Origin: Microbispora bryophytorum
GTDB lineage: Bacteria; Actinomycetota; Actinomycetes; Streptosporangiales; Streptosporangiaceae
Length of the DNA: 64,000 nucleotides
Direction of reading: 5' to 3'
Assembly (NCBI RefSeq): GCF_006874465.1
Contig: NZ_VIRL01000022.1
Span: 1-64,000 of the forward strand
The first letter of the stretch is position 1, and each line of letters opens with the position of its first letter. A model generated the notes under the pieces. That model did no database searches, was not told the origin of the DNA, and worked only from the letters and a program-made list of their open reading frames with translations. Position numbers and translations under genes: made by a program. Shown here piece by piece: positions 50,723 through 60,017 of the stretch.

Positions 50723-51559
50723 ATGATGGGCGTATCAAGCGGAGCTGATGAACCGCTCGCGGCGGCCGCGTCCCCGGGCAACCGTGCCCCGCGAGCCCTG
50801 TGGCACCCCGGGAGCATGGCCTGCGTGACCGCCAACTTCCGCCAGTACCTCACCGGTTGGGGCGTGGCGGACTGCGGTGAGGGTGACCTCGACTACTTCC
50901 GCAGCGGGCTGGCTCAGCCACAGTTCAACGGAGTGGTCCGTGTCCGCTCCCTGGATGCGGTCGAGCAGATCACTGCCACCGCGCGAGACCGGCTCGTGGG
51001 AGTGCCCTGGTGGTGGTGGGTCGGCCCGGACAGCCCCGCGGGCACGTCGTTCGCCCTCACCAAGCACGGAGCGAAAGAATTCACAACGATCCCCGTGATG
51101 GTCAAACCGCTCGACCAGGCTGTGGATCCGATGGATCCACCGGCCGGCCTGCGGATCGAGGTGGTAACCGATCACGATCAGCTGTCGGAACTGGTACGCA
51201 CCTACAGCGCTTCCATGGGCGTCGCACCGAGCCTCGAACCCGACATCGTGCGGATCGAGTCGCAACGTCGGGACAACGCGGACATCGTCCGCCTGGCGGC
51301 GGTTCTCGAGGACCGTGTGGTCGGGACGACCACAGTGATCGCAGCCCACGACGTGGCCGGAATCTTCCTCGTCCACGTCGCGGACACGCATCGCCGACGC
51401 GGCATCGGCACAGCACTGACCGCAGCAGCGCTCCGCGTGGGACGGAACCGCGGTACGCGGCTGGCAGCACTCGCCGCGAGCCCGGTCGGCGAGCCACTGT
51501 ACCGGCGATTCGGGTTCGTCGAAGTTTCGCAGTACCGCCTCTTCAGCTTCCCCGCCTAG
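50723..51559 (+). CDS. GNAT-family N-acetyltransferase
   Basis: The 278-residue protein starts at ATG 50723 behind CAGAGGAAAC. Its C-terminal GNAT domain has LAAVLEDRVVGTTTVIAAHD, then VAGIFLVHVADTHRRRGIGT with the acetyl-CoA loop HRRRGIGTALTAAALRVGRN and the closing ASPVGEPLYRRFGFVEVSQY. The N-terminal half begins with NFRQYLTGWGVADCGEGDLD and looks like a diverged second GNAT unit. The substrate is unknown. Confidence 0.88.
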   Translation: MMGVSSGADEPLAAAASPGNRAPRALWHPGSMACVTANFRQYLTGWGVADCGEGDLDYFRSGLAQPQFNGVVRVRSLDAVEQITATARDRLVGVPWWWWVGPDSPAGTSFALTKHGAKEFTTIPVMVKPLDQAVDPMDPPAGLRIEVVTDHDQLSELVRTYSASMGVAPSLEPDIVRIESQRRDNADIVRLAAVLEDRVVGTTTVIAAHDVAGIFLVHVADTHRRRGIGTALTAAALRVGRNRGTRLAALAASPVGEPLYRRFGFVEVSQYRLFSFPA

Positions 51560-51737
51560 CGTGATCTGCCACCTGTACGGAGTGAGGAACCGGAGCGTGT
51601 CCCCTAGGCCGGGATGTTCGAGCAGTACATCGACTGCAGCCGGGCAGTGGAAGAGGCGGCCGTGCACGGACTGTTCCTCGGAACGCACCGACATGGTGAG
51701 CAGGTTCGTTGAGGGAGTATGCGCGGGCTGACCAGTA

Positions 51738-51756
51738 GGCGGGCTCAGGGCCCGCC
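51738..51756 (+). terminator. GC-rich hairpin followed by TTTC
   Basis: GGCGGGC and GCCCGCC pair around TCAGG, directly followed by TTTC. It lies about 180 bases after the GNAT stop. Confidence 0.6.
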
Positions 51757-51849
51757 TTTCACATACCCGGGCCTTGCCCAACGGCGGGGCCCGCGTCGCC
51801 ATCATCGACAAGCCCTGGGTGCCTGTCGGCTTCATCGCCCCAGGCCGCG

Positions 51850-52505
51850 ATGAGGCCCGTTTCTGATGGGTGGGCCCGATTTTGCGAGCAAGTGCAGTAC
51901 CGCACCCGCTACGTTTTCTGGCTGCGGGAGATGGAGGTGGAGTGGCTGCGGACGGCGACAGGCTGGATGGAGCCCGCCGAGACCTACGAGATGCCGCCGA
52001 CGCAGCGGTGGGGCTGCTCAACGCCCGTCCCGTCACCGTCTACCTGTGGCATAGGTCGCGCTCGTCGCCGGCGTCCCGCTGATTCGACCTGAAGTGGGAC
52101 GTATCCTCCTTCGAAGCCCATCTCCCGCTCGATGCGACCTGGTTCCAATTCCTCGCCGTCTGGCCGCTCGGCGCGGCCGTCGTGCTGGCCGGCGGGACGC
52201 AGAAAGCGGCGGCCGGGCTAGAGCTCGACATGCGCCTCGCCACGACGGCGTCGACACGCGTCCGAGCGCGGATGCACCGTCCGCGGCCGCGGCGGACTGG
52301 AGGACTTCGTCACATCCCGCCAAGGCAGGCCGCGGCTCCGTCTCAGATGTTCGCCGTCATCCGCCTGCTCATCGGACTTGGCCACCGAGGCGAGGCACGC
52401 CTACGCGCCCAGCACCTCAACGCCCACCTCGCCAGCCTCGACCTCGAACCCACCCCCGCGACCCAAGCCGTCCTCATGCAACTTCACACCCGCCCCAGAT
52501 CCTGA
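51850..52505 (+). other. Fragments of hypothetical genes
   Basis: Two plus-strand pieces look partly coding. 51885-52000 reads FCEQVQYRTRYVFWLREMEV and EWLRTATGWMEPAETYEMPP. 52100-52505 reads FEAHLPLDATWFQFLAVWPL and then, in a Met-rich frame, FAVIRLLIGLGHRGEARLRA with LASLDLEPTPATQAVLMQLH. They are in different frames and do not form one gene. I recognise no family. They are likely remains of one or two lost genes. Confidence 0.35.
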
Positions 52506-52622
52506 CGGGAGACGAAAACTCCGGCATCCGCCACGTCCGGCGGCCGGCTGATCCAACAATTTCGCGGCCCTGGCGCCGCCGCCGTGGTTACGGGAACCTC
52601 CGCTCGCGCAGCCGCTCAGGTT

Positions 52623-53735
52623 TCAGGGTTCGCGGGCGGTGACCGGGGTGACGGGGTGACCGGCGCACCAGACGGCGCGGATGTCGCGGGTGGCCGTGAT
52701 GTCCCGGGTCGGGTCGCCGTTGACCAGCAGCAGGTCGGCCCGCATGCCCGGCCGGACGGCGCCCCGGTCGGCCAGGCCGAAGGCGCGGGCGGGCAGCACG
52801 GTCGCCGAGCGCAGGATCTCCACCGGCGTCATTCCGGCCCGCGCCATCAGCTCGAACTCGTGATGCAGGCTCTCGCCGTGGGGCACGGGCACCGGCGCGG
52901 ACGGCCCGGCGTTCGCGTCCGTCCCGGCGAGGATCTCAACACCGGCCCGGTGCAGACGCCCGACGTCGCCCAGCACCTCCCCCAGGTGGTCGGCCCGCCC
53001 AGGCGGCGGGCCGGAGGTCACGAAGGCGGTGAGCAACGCCTCCATCATGGTGATCGTCGGGATGGACCGCTGGCCGGCGCTCCTCATCGCGGCCACGTCG
53101 TGCTCCCGGACCCCGCCGGCGATCGGCGTGTGCGTGACGAACTCCGCTCCTGACTCCACGGCCATCGTGTAGGCGCCCGGGGTGGCGGCGTGCACAATCG
53201 TCTTGAGCCCGTACTCGCGCGCCGTCTCCACCAGCGCGCGCAGCGCGTCCGCGGGCGGCCCGCCCTCGCCGGGGGCCTCGGCGACGCCCTTGATGTAGTC
53301 GACACCCTCCGCCGCCCGCGCCTCGACGTGCCGCCGGGCATCGGCTGCCGTCAGGATGACGGCTTCCGGCGGCATTCCCGGCATGCGGGCGTGGTGGCCG
53401 CCCGGCCCGATCGCGGGCAGTCCGGCGGTACGGAAGTCGGCCGCTCCTCTGGCCTCGCGCAGCGAGGCCACCCGCTCGGCCGGCCAGCAGGCCATGTCGA
53501 GTCCGGTCGTCACTCCCCAGGCGGCCAGGGCGGTCAGGTTCCCGGGGCTGTGCAGGTGGACATGCGCGTCGATCAGCCCGGGCAGCAGCGCCGCCCCCGC
53601 CGCGTCGATCTCCTCCGCTCCTGCGGGATCGTCGCCGATCAGCGCACCGTCGATGACGACGGTTCGGGGCTCGCCGAGCCGCTTGCCATCGAAGATCCGC
53701 ACATTGCGCAAGGCTGTCCTGCCGTCAGTGGACAT
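52623..53735 (-). CDS. Amidohydrolase (imidazolonepropionase-like)
   Basis: The 370-residue protein (ATG 53735) has the amidohydrolase fold: N-terminal RNVRIFDGKRLGEPRTVVID, the metal motif LLPGLIDAHVHLHSPG (HxH), a Lys that can be carbamylated in YIKGVAEAPGEGG, further His in LKTIVHAATPGAYT and FVTHTPIAGG, and the catalytic Asp in ILAGTDANAGPSAP. Members hydrolyse cyclic amides, prolidase-type dipeptides or related bonds. The longer start at 53771 would cross the palindromic operator and is rejected. It is divergent from a TetR gene that probably controls it. Confidence 0.88.
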   Translation of the reverse strand: MSTDGRTALRNVRIFDGKRLGEPRTVVIDGALIGDDPAGAEEIDAAGAALLPGLIDAHVHLHSPGNLTALAAWGVTTGLDMACWPAERVASLREARGAADFRTAGLPAIGPGGHHARMPGMPPEAVILTAADARRHVEARAAEGVDYIKGVAEAPGEGGPPADALRALVETAREYGLKTIVHAATPGAYTMAVESGAEFVTHTPIAGGVREHDVAAMRSAGQRSIPTITMMEALLTAFVTSGPPPGRADHLGEVLGDVGRLHRAGVEILAGTDANAGPSAPVPVPHGESLHHEFELMARAGMTPVEILRSATVLPARAFGLADRGAVRPGMRADLLLVNGDPTRDITATRDIRAVWCAGHPVTPVTAREP

Positions 53736-53755
53736 GGGCCACCCGCCCAAATAAG

Positions 53756-53769
53756 GAACAATTTTGTTC
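53756..53769. promoter_or_regulatory. Palindromic operator between amidohydrolase and TetR genes
   Basis: GAACAATTTTGTTC has 6-base perfect arms around TT and lies midway between two divergent starts (53735 and 53814). It is A/T-rich in a GC-rich surrounding. It is the natural binding site for the adjacent TetR protein. Confidence 0.6.
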
Positions 53770-53813
53770 ACTAACGGAGGCTAGCACGGCGAAGTGCGTG
53801 ATAAACCGTCCTC

Positions 53814-54392
53814 ATGAGTCCCACCCGCCGCCGCGGAGACGCCCTCACCACCGCGATCTTCCAGGCCGTCCTGAGCGAACTGGCCGGGAGCAGCTTCGAG
53901 GAGCTGACATTCGACAAGATCGCCTCCGTGGCCGGGACCGGGAAAGCGGCCTTGTACCGGCGCTGGTCCACCCCGGCCGAACTCGTCCTCGCCGCGCTGA
54001 GCGACCCCGGGACCGGCTTCGGCGAGCCGACGGCGCCGCCCGGCACGGGAGTGCTGCGCGATGACCTGATCGCCCTGCTCGAGCACTTCGTACGGGTGCT
54101 CGACGAGCCGCGCGGCCGCGCGCTGCTCCCGCTCATCGCCCACCGCCACCGCCATCCCGAGCTGTTCGAGCAGGTCCACCGGCTGGTGGTGCGCCCGCAT
54201 CAGGAAGTACTGCTGTCCGTCCTGCGCCAGGCGGTCGAGCGCGGCGAAGCCGCACCGGGCAGCCTGACCCCGCGCGTTGTCTCCGTCGGGCCGCGCCTGA
54301 TCCTTTTCCAGGCATGGGAGGGCGGTCTCGTGGATTCCGGCGAGATCGCCTCCATCGTCGATGAGGTGCTCATTCCGCTGACCAGGCCATGA
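53814..54392 (+). CDS. TetR/AcrR-family regulator
   Basis: The 192-residue protein has a HTH segment ALTTAIFQAVLSELAGSSFE, then LTFDKIASVAGTGKAALYRR with WSTPAELVLAAL. The C-terminal domain (VLRDDLIALLEHFVRVLDEP, LVVRPHQEVLLSVLRQAVER) is of the TetR_C type found in actinomycete regulators. It is divergent from the amidohydrolase with an operator-like palindrome between them, so autoregulation and control of the amidohydrolase are likely. Confidence 0.88.
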   Translation: MSPTRRRGDALTTAIFQAVLSELAGSSFEELTFDKIASVAGTGKAALYRRWSTPAELVLAALSDPGTGFGEPTAPPGTGVLRDDLIALLEHFVRVLDEPRGRALLPLIAHRHRHPELFEQVHRLVVRPHQEVLLSVLRQAVERGEAAPGSLTPRVVSVGPRLILFQAWEGGLVDSGEIASIVDEVLIPLTRP

Positions 54393-54526
54393 CCCCCTGC
54401 CCGGCATCCCGCAGGGCGTTCGTCCAATCGGCCGTGATGACCAGGAGGTCTGGGCTCGGATCGAGCTCAGCCGGCACGGTGCAGTGGCGGTCGAGCACAG
54501 TGACTGGTCGTCGGAACGGAGGATAT

Positions 54527-54742
54527 GTGCGGGAGTACGCAGCCGTCCTGAACGAGTTGGCGCAGGCTCTTCGTCCGATGTCCTGGGGCGTCACCTGGTT
54601 CGAGGAACTGGCATCTGAGGACCAGTTCGCTGTTCTGCGCGATCTGGCTGGGTACTCCACTCAGCGCAACGTGGCCCGCGACATCGCGCTGCGCGGTGTC
54701 ACGGGCTGGGCGGTGAGTCACGCTGCGGACGACCCGGCCTGA
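54527..54742 (+). CDS. DUF5958-like small protein
   Basis: From GTG 54527 (GGAGG 4 bases upstream) the 71-residue protein reads YAAVLNELAQALRPMSWGVT, then WFEELASEDQFAVLRDLAGY. The LNELAQxLRPMxWGxxWFxxL pattern is that of DUF5958. The C-terminal part (STQRNVARDIALRGVTGWAV) resembles the family's helix but is short. Function is unknown. It lies between the TetR gene and the convergent dehydrogenase. Confidence 0.6.
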   Translation: MREYAAVLNELAQALRPMSWGVTWFEELASEDQFAVLRDLAGYSTQRNVARDIALRGVTGWAVSHAADDPA

Positions 54743-54785
54743 ACCGTCGAAGCCGTCGACGGCGAGGAGGTGCAGGCTCGGTCGT

Positions 54786-55874
54786 CTACGGCCGGGAAGC
54801 TGACCATGAGACCGTCGACCAGAGGTCGCCCGTGGTGAGCATGATTTTGATCGACTCGCGGGCGGCCATCGCGGCATAGCCCTGCGCCACGTTCTCCAGC
54901 GGGAGGACGGTGTCGAACACGGGGCCGGGATCGAGGGTCCCGGCCGTGATGCGCGAGATCAGGTCGGGGAGGTACCGGCGTACGGGGGCGATCCCGAGGT
55001 TCAGGCTCAGGTTGTGGACGAGCGGCTGGAACAGCGGCAGCGTCGGCGCCGTGTGCGGCACGCCCACCGCGCCGATGGAACCGCCGTCCCGCGCCATGCC
55101 GACCGCCATCGCCCAGGACTCCGGCGTGCCGACCGCCTCGATCACATGCCGCACCCCGAGGCCGCCGGTCCGCTCGCGTACCGCCGCGATGCCTTTCTCG
55201 CCCCGCTCGGCGATGACGTCGGTCGCTCCGAAGGACTTGCCGACAGCGGCGCGGTCCGCGTGGCGGCTCATCAGGAAGATGCGCTCGGCCCCGAGGATGG
55301 ACTTCGCCCCCAGCACCGCGCACAGCCCGACCGCTCCGTCGCCGATGACGGCCACGGTGGACCCCTCGGCGACACCCGCCATGACGGCTCCGTGCAGACC
55401 GGTGCCCATCACGTCCGAGGCGGACAGCAGCGCGGGGTACACGGACTCGTCGACACCGGTCGGACCGCCGGGCACCTTCACCAGCGTTCCGTCGGCCCAT
55501 GGCACCCGCACCGCCTGGCCCTGGCCGCCGTCGGCGCCGGGTGCGCCGAAGGTGCCGCCCCTCTCGCACGAGGACTGGATTCCGTCCAGGCAGGCGGGGC
55601 AGGTGTTGTCGGACCACGTGAAGGGCGCGACGACCAGGTCGCCGGGGCGGACGGCACGGACCTCGCTGCCGACCTCCTCCACGATGCCGATGAACTCGTG
55701 GCCCAGCCGGGACTGCTCCGCACGGGTGATGACGCCCCGGTAGGACCACAGGTCCGAGCCGCAGATGGCGGCGCGCAGAACACGCACGACGGCGTCGGTC
55801 GGCTCGGACAACGCGGGGTCGGGCACGTCATCGACGACGACGTGGCCGGCGGACATGTAGAGGGCGGCGCGCAA
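54786..55874 (-). CDS. Zinc-dependent alcohol dehydrogenase
   Basis: The 362-residue MDR protein starts at TTG 55874 behind AAGGAA. The catalytic zinc ligands are in AAICGSDLWSYRG and RLGHEFIGIVEEVGSEV. The structural-zinc loop is reduced (DNTCPACLDGIQSSCERG, with three Cys). The coenzyme motif is STVAVIGDGAVGLCAVLGAK and the next strand RIFLMSRHADRAAVGKSFGA. The group resembles threonine/formaldehyde dehydrogenase-like members common in actinomycetes. It is encoded 31 bases after the KPR-amidase fusion on the same strand, so both are probably one transcript. Confidence 0.9.
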   Translation of the reverse strand: MRAALYMSAGHVVVDDVPDPALSEPTDAVVRVLRAAICGSDLWSYRGVITRAEQSRLGHEFIGIVEEVGSEVRAVRPGDLVVAPFTWSDNTCPACLDGIQSSCERGGTFGAPGADGGQGQAVRVPWADGTLVKVPGGPTGVDESVYPALLSASDVMGTGLHGAVMAGVAEGSTVAVIGDGAVGLCAVLGAKSILGAERIFLMSRHADRAAVGKSFGATDVIAERGEKGIAAVRERTGGLGVRHVIEAVGTPESWAMAVGMARDGGSIGAVGVPHTAPTLPLFQPLVHNLSLNLGIAPVRRYLPDLISRITAGTLDPGPVFDTVLPLENVAQGYAAMAARESIKIMLTTGDLWSTVSWSASRP

Positions 55875-55905
55875 GGGGATTCCTTCGTGGGGTCGGTTCG
55901 ATCGG

Positions 55906-58047
55906 TTAAAAGGCCGGCCTGCGGACGTCCACGGCGAGCGTCGACTCGACGTGGGCGGCCACGGCCAGCAGTTCCATGTCGGTGCCCAGCGGGGACGACA
56001 GCTGGAGTCCGATCGGGAGGCCGTCGGCGCTCCAGCCGCAGGGCAGCACCAGGGCCGGGGCTCCGGTGAGGTTGTAGATGCCGGTGAACAGACCCTCCGC
56101 GGCCCCCTCCGGCGTGTCCACGGGAGGCGTCGTCACGGGCGCGACGAAGGGCGCGGCGGGGGTCAGCAGGACGTCGATCCCGGCGTAGACCTTGGTCGCG
56201 GCGGGCAGCAGTCGCTCCCGTACGGCGAGGGCCTTCCGGTAGTCGGCCTCGCTCACCCCGGAGCCGGAACTCAGCAGCCGCAGGGTCTCCGGCCCGTAGT
56301 GGCCGGGATCCGCGCTCACCCGCGCCCCGTGCACCTGCCACGCCTCGTACAGCAGGATGTGGGGGAAGGCCGCGTCGAGTTCGTGGAAGACGGAGCCGTC
56401 CACCTCGACGACGGAGTTGCCGGCGTCGCGGAGGATGTCGAGCGCCGCCCTGACCGCGGCGGCCACCTCCGGCTGGACCTCGGCGTGCTCCAGCATGCCG
56501 GGGAGCACTCCCACCCGGATGCCGGCACCGGCTCGTGTCACGGGACGGTCGCCGGTAAGGGCCGAGAAGACCGTGGTCGTGGTCGCGACGTCGCGGGCGA
56601 GCAGCCCCACGTGGTCGAGTGTGGGGGCGAGCGGCTCGACGCCGTCGACCGGCAGCGCGCCGTAGCTGGGCTTGAATCCGACCGCGGCGCAGTAGTGGGC
56701 CGGGATCCGGATGGAGCCGCCCGTGTCGGTGCCCAGCGCCGCCGGGCATACGCCGGCACCGACCAGGGCGGCCGATCCTCCGCTGGACCCGCCGGCCGTT
56801 CGCCCGGGGTTGTAGGGGTTCATCGCCTCCGGCACCTCCGGGTGGACCGCGCCGGCCGCGTACTCCAGCAGCGAGGTCGCCGCGAAGACGTCCGCGCCGG
56901 CCGCGCGCAGCGCCCGGACGACCGGGGCGTCGTCGGCGGCCGGCTCGGCGCGCATCGACAGGGGATTGCCGTTGCCGCGCGGGTGTCCGGCGATGTCGAT
57001 CATGTCCTTGACGGCGACCGGCACGCCGTGCAGGGGTCCCTCGGGCGCGCGCGGCGGCGCGGGGAACAGCGTGACCACGGCGTCGAGCGGCCGGCCGAGT
57101 CGTTCGGCTCGTTCGTACGCCGCGAGCAGTCGCAGGTTCGCGACCTCGCAGGTGCGCTCGCCCCGCTCGATCGCCTTGATCAGCTGACCGGTGTGGGTGG
57201 TCAGCGGCCCTGAGAGGTCGTGCAGCAGGTCGTCGACCTCGGTCTTGCGCCTGCGGACCATCAGGTCGCGGTAGATGCCGCTGTGGGACTTGGCGCTGTT
57301 GCGGTTGAACGTGACGAGCCGGTCGAGCGAGCCCTCGAGGTCGTCGGGGTCGAAGCCGTCGAACCCCTCGGGCTTCACCGGCGCCTGCGCGAGCACCTCC
57401 CTGGCGATGCCGAGCATGAGCGGCCGCCACTCGGGCGCCTCCAGGGAGTCGGCGATAGACAGGTCGGAGACCGCGCCCGCGTAGAGCATCGCGCCGTAGG
57501 CCTCCTTGCCCCAGAGGAAGCCCATGATGTTGCCGGTGGCCACGGCGTAGGGCAGGGCCTCTACGAGCTCGCGGACCCGCGGTGTGATCTCACCGCCGGT
57601 CGGCTCGCCGACCCGGAAGGTGCCGATGTTGCCCTGCATGATCCGGCCCGGGCCCAGCACGTCCGCCCCGAAGTTCACGAAGCTCACGAGGAGCCGGTGG
57701 GCGCCGACGACGGCGGAGAGCCGGTCGGCGGTCAGGCCGTTCTGGAAGCTGACCAGGTATCCGTCGGGAGCGAGCCGATCACGCACGAGCTCCGCGGCCT
57801 GGTCGGTGTGATGGCTTTTGACCGCGATCGCGACGCGGCCCAGGCGTTCCGGCAGGCCATCGGGGGTGACCGCCCGCGCCCTCACCGTGAAGTTCTCGAC
57901 CGGCCCCTCGATGGACAGGCCGTCGCGATTGATGGCCTCGACGTGCGCGGGGTCGGCGTCGCACAGGAGCACGTCGTGGCCGGCACGGATCATGTGCGCG
58001 CCGATCGTGCCGCCGATCGCGCCCGCGCCGATGATCGTCAGTTGCAT
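55906..58047 (-). CDS. Fusion of a ketopantoate-reductase-type domain and an amidase-signature domain
   Basis: The 713-residue protein has two catalytic parts. Residues 1-300 are ApbA/PanE-like: the Rossmann motif MQLTIIGAGAIGGTIGAHMI, a cofactor loop AIAVKSHHTD, VSFQNGLTADRL, and the C-terminal helical domain with WGKEAYGAMLYAGAVSDLSI. Residues about 300-713 belong to the amidase-signature family: catalytic Lys in GVPVAVKDMIDIAGHPRGNG, Ser in TAGGSSGGSAALVGAG, and the nucleophile Ser in ALGTDTGGSIRIPAHYCAAV, with the late PALVLPCGWSADGLPIGLQL. All three catalytic residues are present. I know both families only as separate proteins in most genomes. The amidase could release an acid that the reductase part handles, or vice versa. 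It is divergent from the peptide transporter. Confidence 0.88.
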   Translation of the reverse strand: MQLTIIGAGAIGGTIGAHMIRAGHDVLLCDADPAHVEAINRDGLSIEGPVENFTVRARAVTPDGLPERLGRVAIAVKSHHTDQAAELVRDRLAPDGYLVSFQNGLTADRLSAVVGAHRLLVSFVNFGADVLGPGRIMQGNIGTFRVGEPTGGEITPRVRELVEALPYAVATGNIMGFLWGKEAYGAMLYAGAVSDLSIADSLEAPEWRPLMLGIAREVLAQAPVKPEGFDGFDPDDLEGSLDRLVTFNRNSAKSHSGIYRDLMVRRRKTEVDDLLHDLSGPLTTHTGQLIKAIERGERTCEVANLRLLAAYERAERLGRPLDAVVTLFPAPPRAPEGPLHGVPVAVKDMIDIAGHPRGNGNPLSMRAEPAADDAPVVRALRAAGADVFAATSLLEYAAGAVHPEVPEAMNPYNPGRTAGGSSGGSAALVGAGVCPAALGTDTGGSIRIPAHYCAAVGFKPSYGALPVDGVEPLAPTLDHVGLLARDVATTTTVFSALTGDRPVTRAGAGIRVGVLPGMLEHAEVQPEVAAAVRAALDILRDAGNSVVEVDGSVFHELDAAFPHILLYEAWQVHGARVSADPGHYGPETLRLLSSGSGVSEADYRKALAVRERLLPAATKVYAGIDVLLTPAAPFVAPVTTPPVDTPEGAAEGLFTGIYNLTGAPALVLPCGWSADGLPIGLQLSSPLGTDMELLAVAAHVESTLAVDVRRPAF

Positions 58048-58326
58048 GAGAAGCCGCCTGGTTTGGGAGTGATTGGGGGGCTTTGCCGTTGGACACTACC
58101 TGAACCGATTTGAATGCTCTAGTCTGCATCTGCTGGTGAAGTCGGGACGGCGGCCTTACGTATGACAGCTGATCGACGCGTAACCTTTACGAAACGTCGT
58201 GATGCTCCAATACTTCGTCGCGGGCCGATCTGATCCTCCGTCGGACCCCCGGAGGCCCTTGCTGAGGCCCCTTTTTCGTCCATAGCGACCCCTGCGCACC
58301 ACCGCGACATCTCGTGAAGGATAGGC

Positions 58327-59976
58327 ATGTCTGACCACAGCACTGACGCACCGACTCCATCGGCCGCACAGATTTTCGCCGGCCTCAGGGTCCCCGACAT
58401 CAGCCGGCGCCGGATGCTCCAACTCGGCGCGCTCGGCATCGGGGCGTTCGCGTCCGCGCCGCTGCTGGCAGCCTGCGGATCGTCATCGGACACCTCCACC
58501 GGCACCTCGTCCGGCGCCTCGTCCGGCGCTGCCAAGAAGGGGGGAGATCTGGTCATCGTCCGTGACCATGACGCGGTGAACATGGACAAGACGATGGTGT
58601 TCAGCAACGCCTCGATCTGGACCTACGCACAGATCTACGAGCCGCTGGTCGCCATGACGGAGGACGGCCTGGGGGTGAGGCCCTGGCTCGCGGAGAGCTA
58701 CGAGATGTCGCCCGACAACAAGTCGTGCACGCTGAAGCTGAGGAAGGACGTGAAGTTCCACAACGGCCAGGCCATGACCTCGGCGGACGTGAAGTTCTCC
58801 CTCGACGAGTCGAGCAAGACCAAGGGCGGCTGGGAGTTCATCAACTCCGCGATCAAGGAGGTGACCACGCCGGACGACTACACCGTCGTGGTGACCACCA
58901 AGTATCCGTGGGCGCCGTTGCTGGCCGACCTGAGCTGCCCGAACAACGGAATCATCCCGAAGGACTACGCGGGCAAGACCAAGGACGAGTTCTACGCCAA
59001 CCCGATCGGGACCGGCCCGTTCGTGTGGGGCACCTGGCAGAAGGGCAACGCCCTCACGCTGAAGAAGAACCCCTCGTACTGGCAGTCGGGCAAGCCGTAC
59101 CTGGACTCGGTCACCTGGAAGGTGGTCGCGGACAGCAATGCCCGCGCGATCCAGCTGCAGGGCGGGCAGGCGCACATCAACGAGAGCCCGCCGTTCTCCA
59201 GCCTCGCCCAGCTCAAGAGCACGCCCAACGTGAAGGTCGACCTGTTCCCGTCCACCAGGACGGACTACATCATGATGAACCAGCACAAGAAGCCGTACGA
59301 CGACGTGCACGTGCGCCGCGCCATCTCCTATGCCATCGACCGGGAGGCGCTGGTCAAGACCATCCTGTTCGGCAACGGCACCCCGGCGAACTCGTTCCTG
59401 ATGCCGTCGACGCCGTTCTACGACAAGAACTGCCCCGGCATCCAGTACGACATGAACAAGGCCCGGGAGGAGCTGAGTCAGTCGAGCGTGCCGAAGGGCT
59501 TCACCACAACGTGGCTCGCCATGTCGGGCGACGCGGTGGACGCGGCGATCGCGCAGGTCCTGCAGGCGTCGCTGAAGGAGCTCGGCATCACGATGAACAT
59601 CCAGAACGTGGACCCGAGCGCGCAGCACGACATGACCGGCAAGCTGGATTACGAGATCGCGCACTCGTACTGGACGATGGACCTGGCCGACCCCGACGAG
59701 CTGGCGCAGTTCGCCCTCGATCCCACTTCCGGCGGGCACTCCTTCGACACCGGCTTCAACGACCCGGAGATCATGGATCTGGTTCACCAGGCGCAGAAGG
59801 AGTTCGACAAGACCAAGCGCCAGGCCCTGTACAGCCAGCTCCAGGCGAAGGCCGCCGAGTCCGCGTTCCTCGCGTTCCTGTTCTACACGCCCTTCCCGTA
59901 CGCGACGGCGAGCGACGTGAAGGGCTTCAAGGTCCTGCCGACCGGGTCCTACCACATGGAAGACGTCTCGCTCTGA
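58327..59976 (+). CDS. Peptide/dipeptide-type ABC transporter substrate-binding lipoprotein
   Basis: The 549-residue family-5 binding protein has a twin-arginine-type signal (ISRRRMLQLGALGIGAFASA) that ends in a lipobox PLLAACGSSS, so it is exported folded and anchored by lipid. A Ser/Thr/Gly linker follows. The mature domain has the family signature WTYAQIYEPLVAMTEDGLGV, RPWLAESYEMSPDNKSCTLK and KDVKFHNGQAMTSADVKFSL, and later YDDVHVRRAISYAIDREALV. It is the first gene of the transporter operon and is read divergently from the KPR-amidase gene across a 279-base gap that must hold both promoters. Confidence 0.93.
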   Translation: MSDHSTDAPTPSAAQIFAGLRVPDISRRRMLQLGALGIGAFASAPLLAACGSSSDTSTGTSSGASSGAAKKGGDLVIVRDHDAVNMDKTMVFSNASIWTYAQIYEPLVAMTEDGLGVRPWLAESYEMSPDNKSCTLKLRKDVKFHNGQAMTSADVKFSLDESSKTKGGWEFINSAIKEVTTPDDYTVVVTTKYPWAPLLADLSCPNNGIIPKDYAGKTKDEFYANPIGTGPFVWGTWQKGNALTLKKNPSYWQSGKPYLDSVTWKVVADSNARAIQLQGGQAHINESPPFSSLAQLKSTPNVKVDLFPSTRTDYIMMNQHKKPYDDVHVRRAISYAIDREALVKTILFGNGTPANSFLMPSTPFYDKNCPGIQYDMNKAREELSQSSVPKGFTTTWLAMSGDAVDAAIAQVLQASLKELGITMNIQNVDPSAQHDMTGKLDYEIAHSYWTMDLADPDELAQFALDPTSGGHSFDTGFNDPEIMDLVHQAQKEFDKTKRQALYSQLQAKAAESAFLAFLFYTPFPYATASDVKGFKVLPTGSYHMEDVSL

Positions 59977-60017
59977 GCAGGGCCGATGCGGACTGAGAAC
60001 TTGGAGCGCGAGCAACG

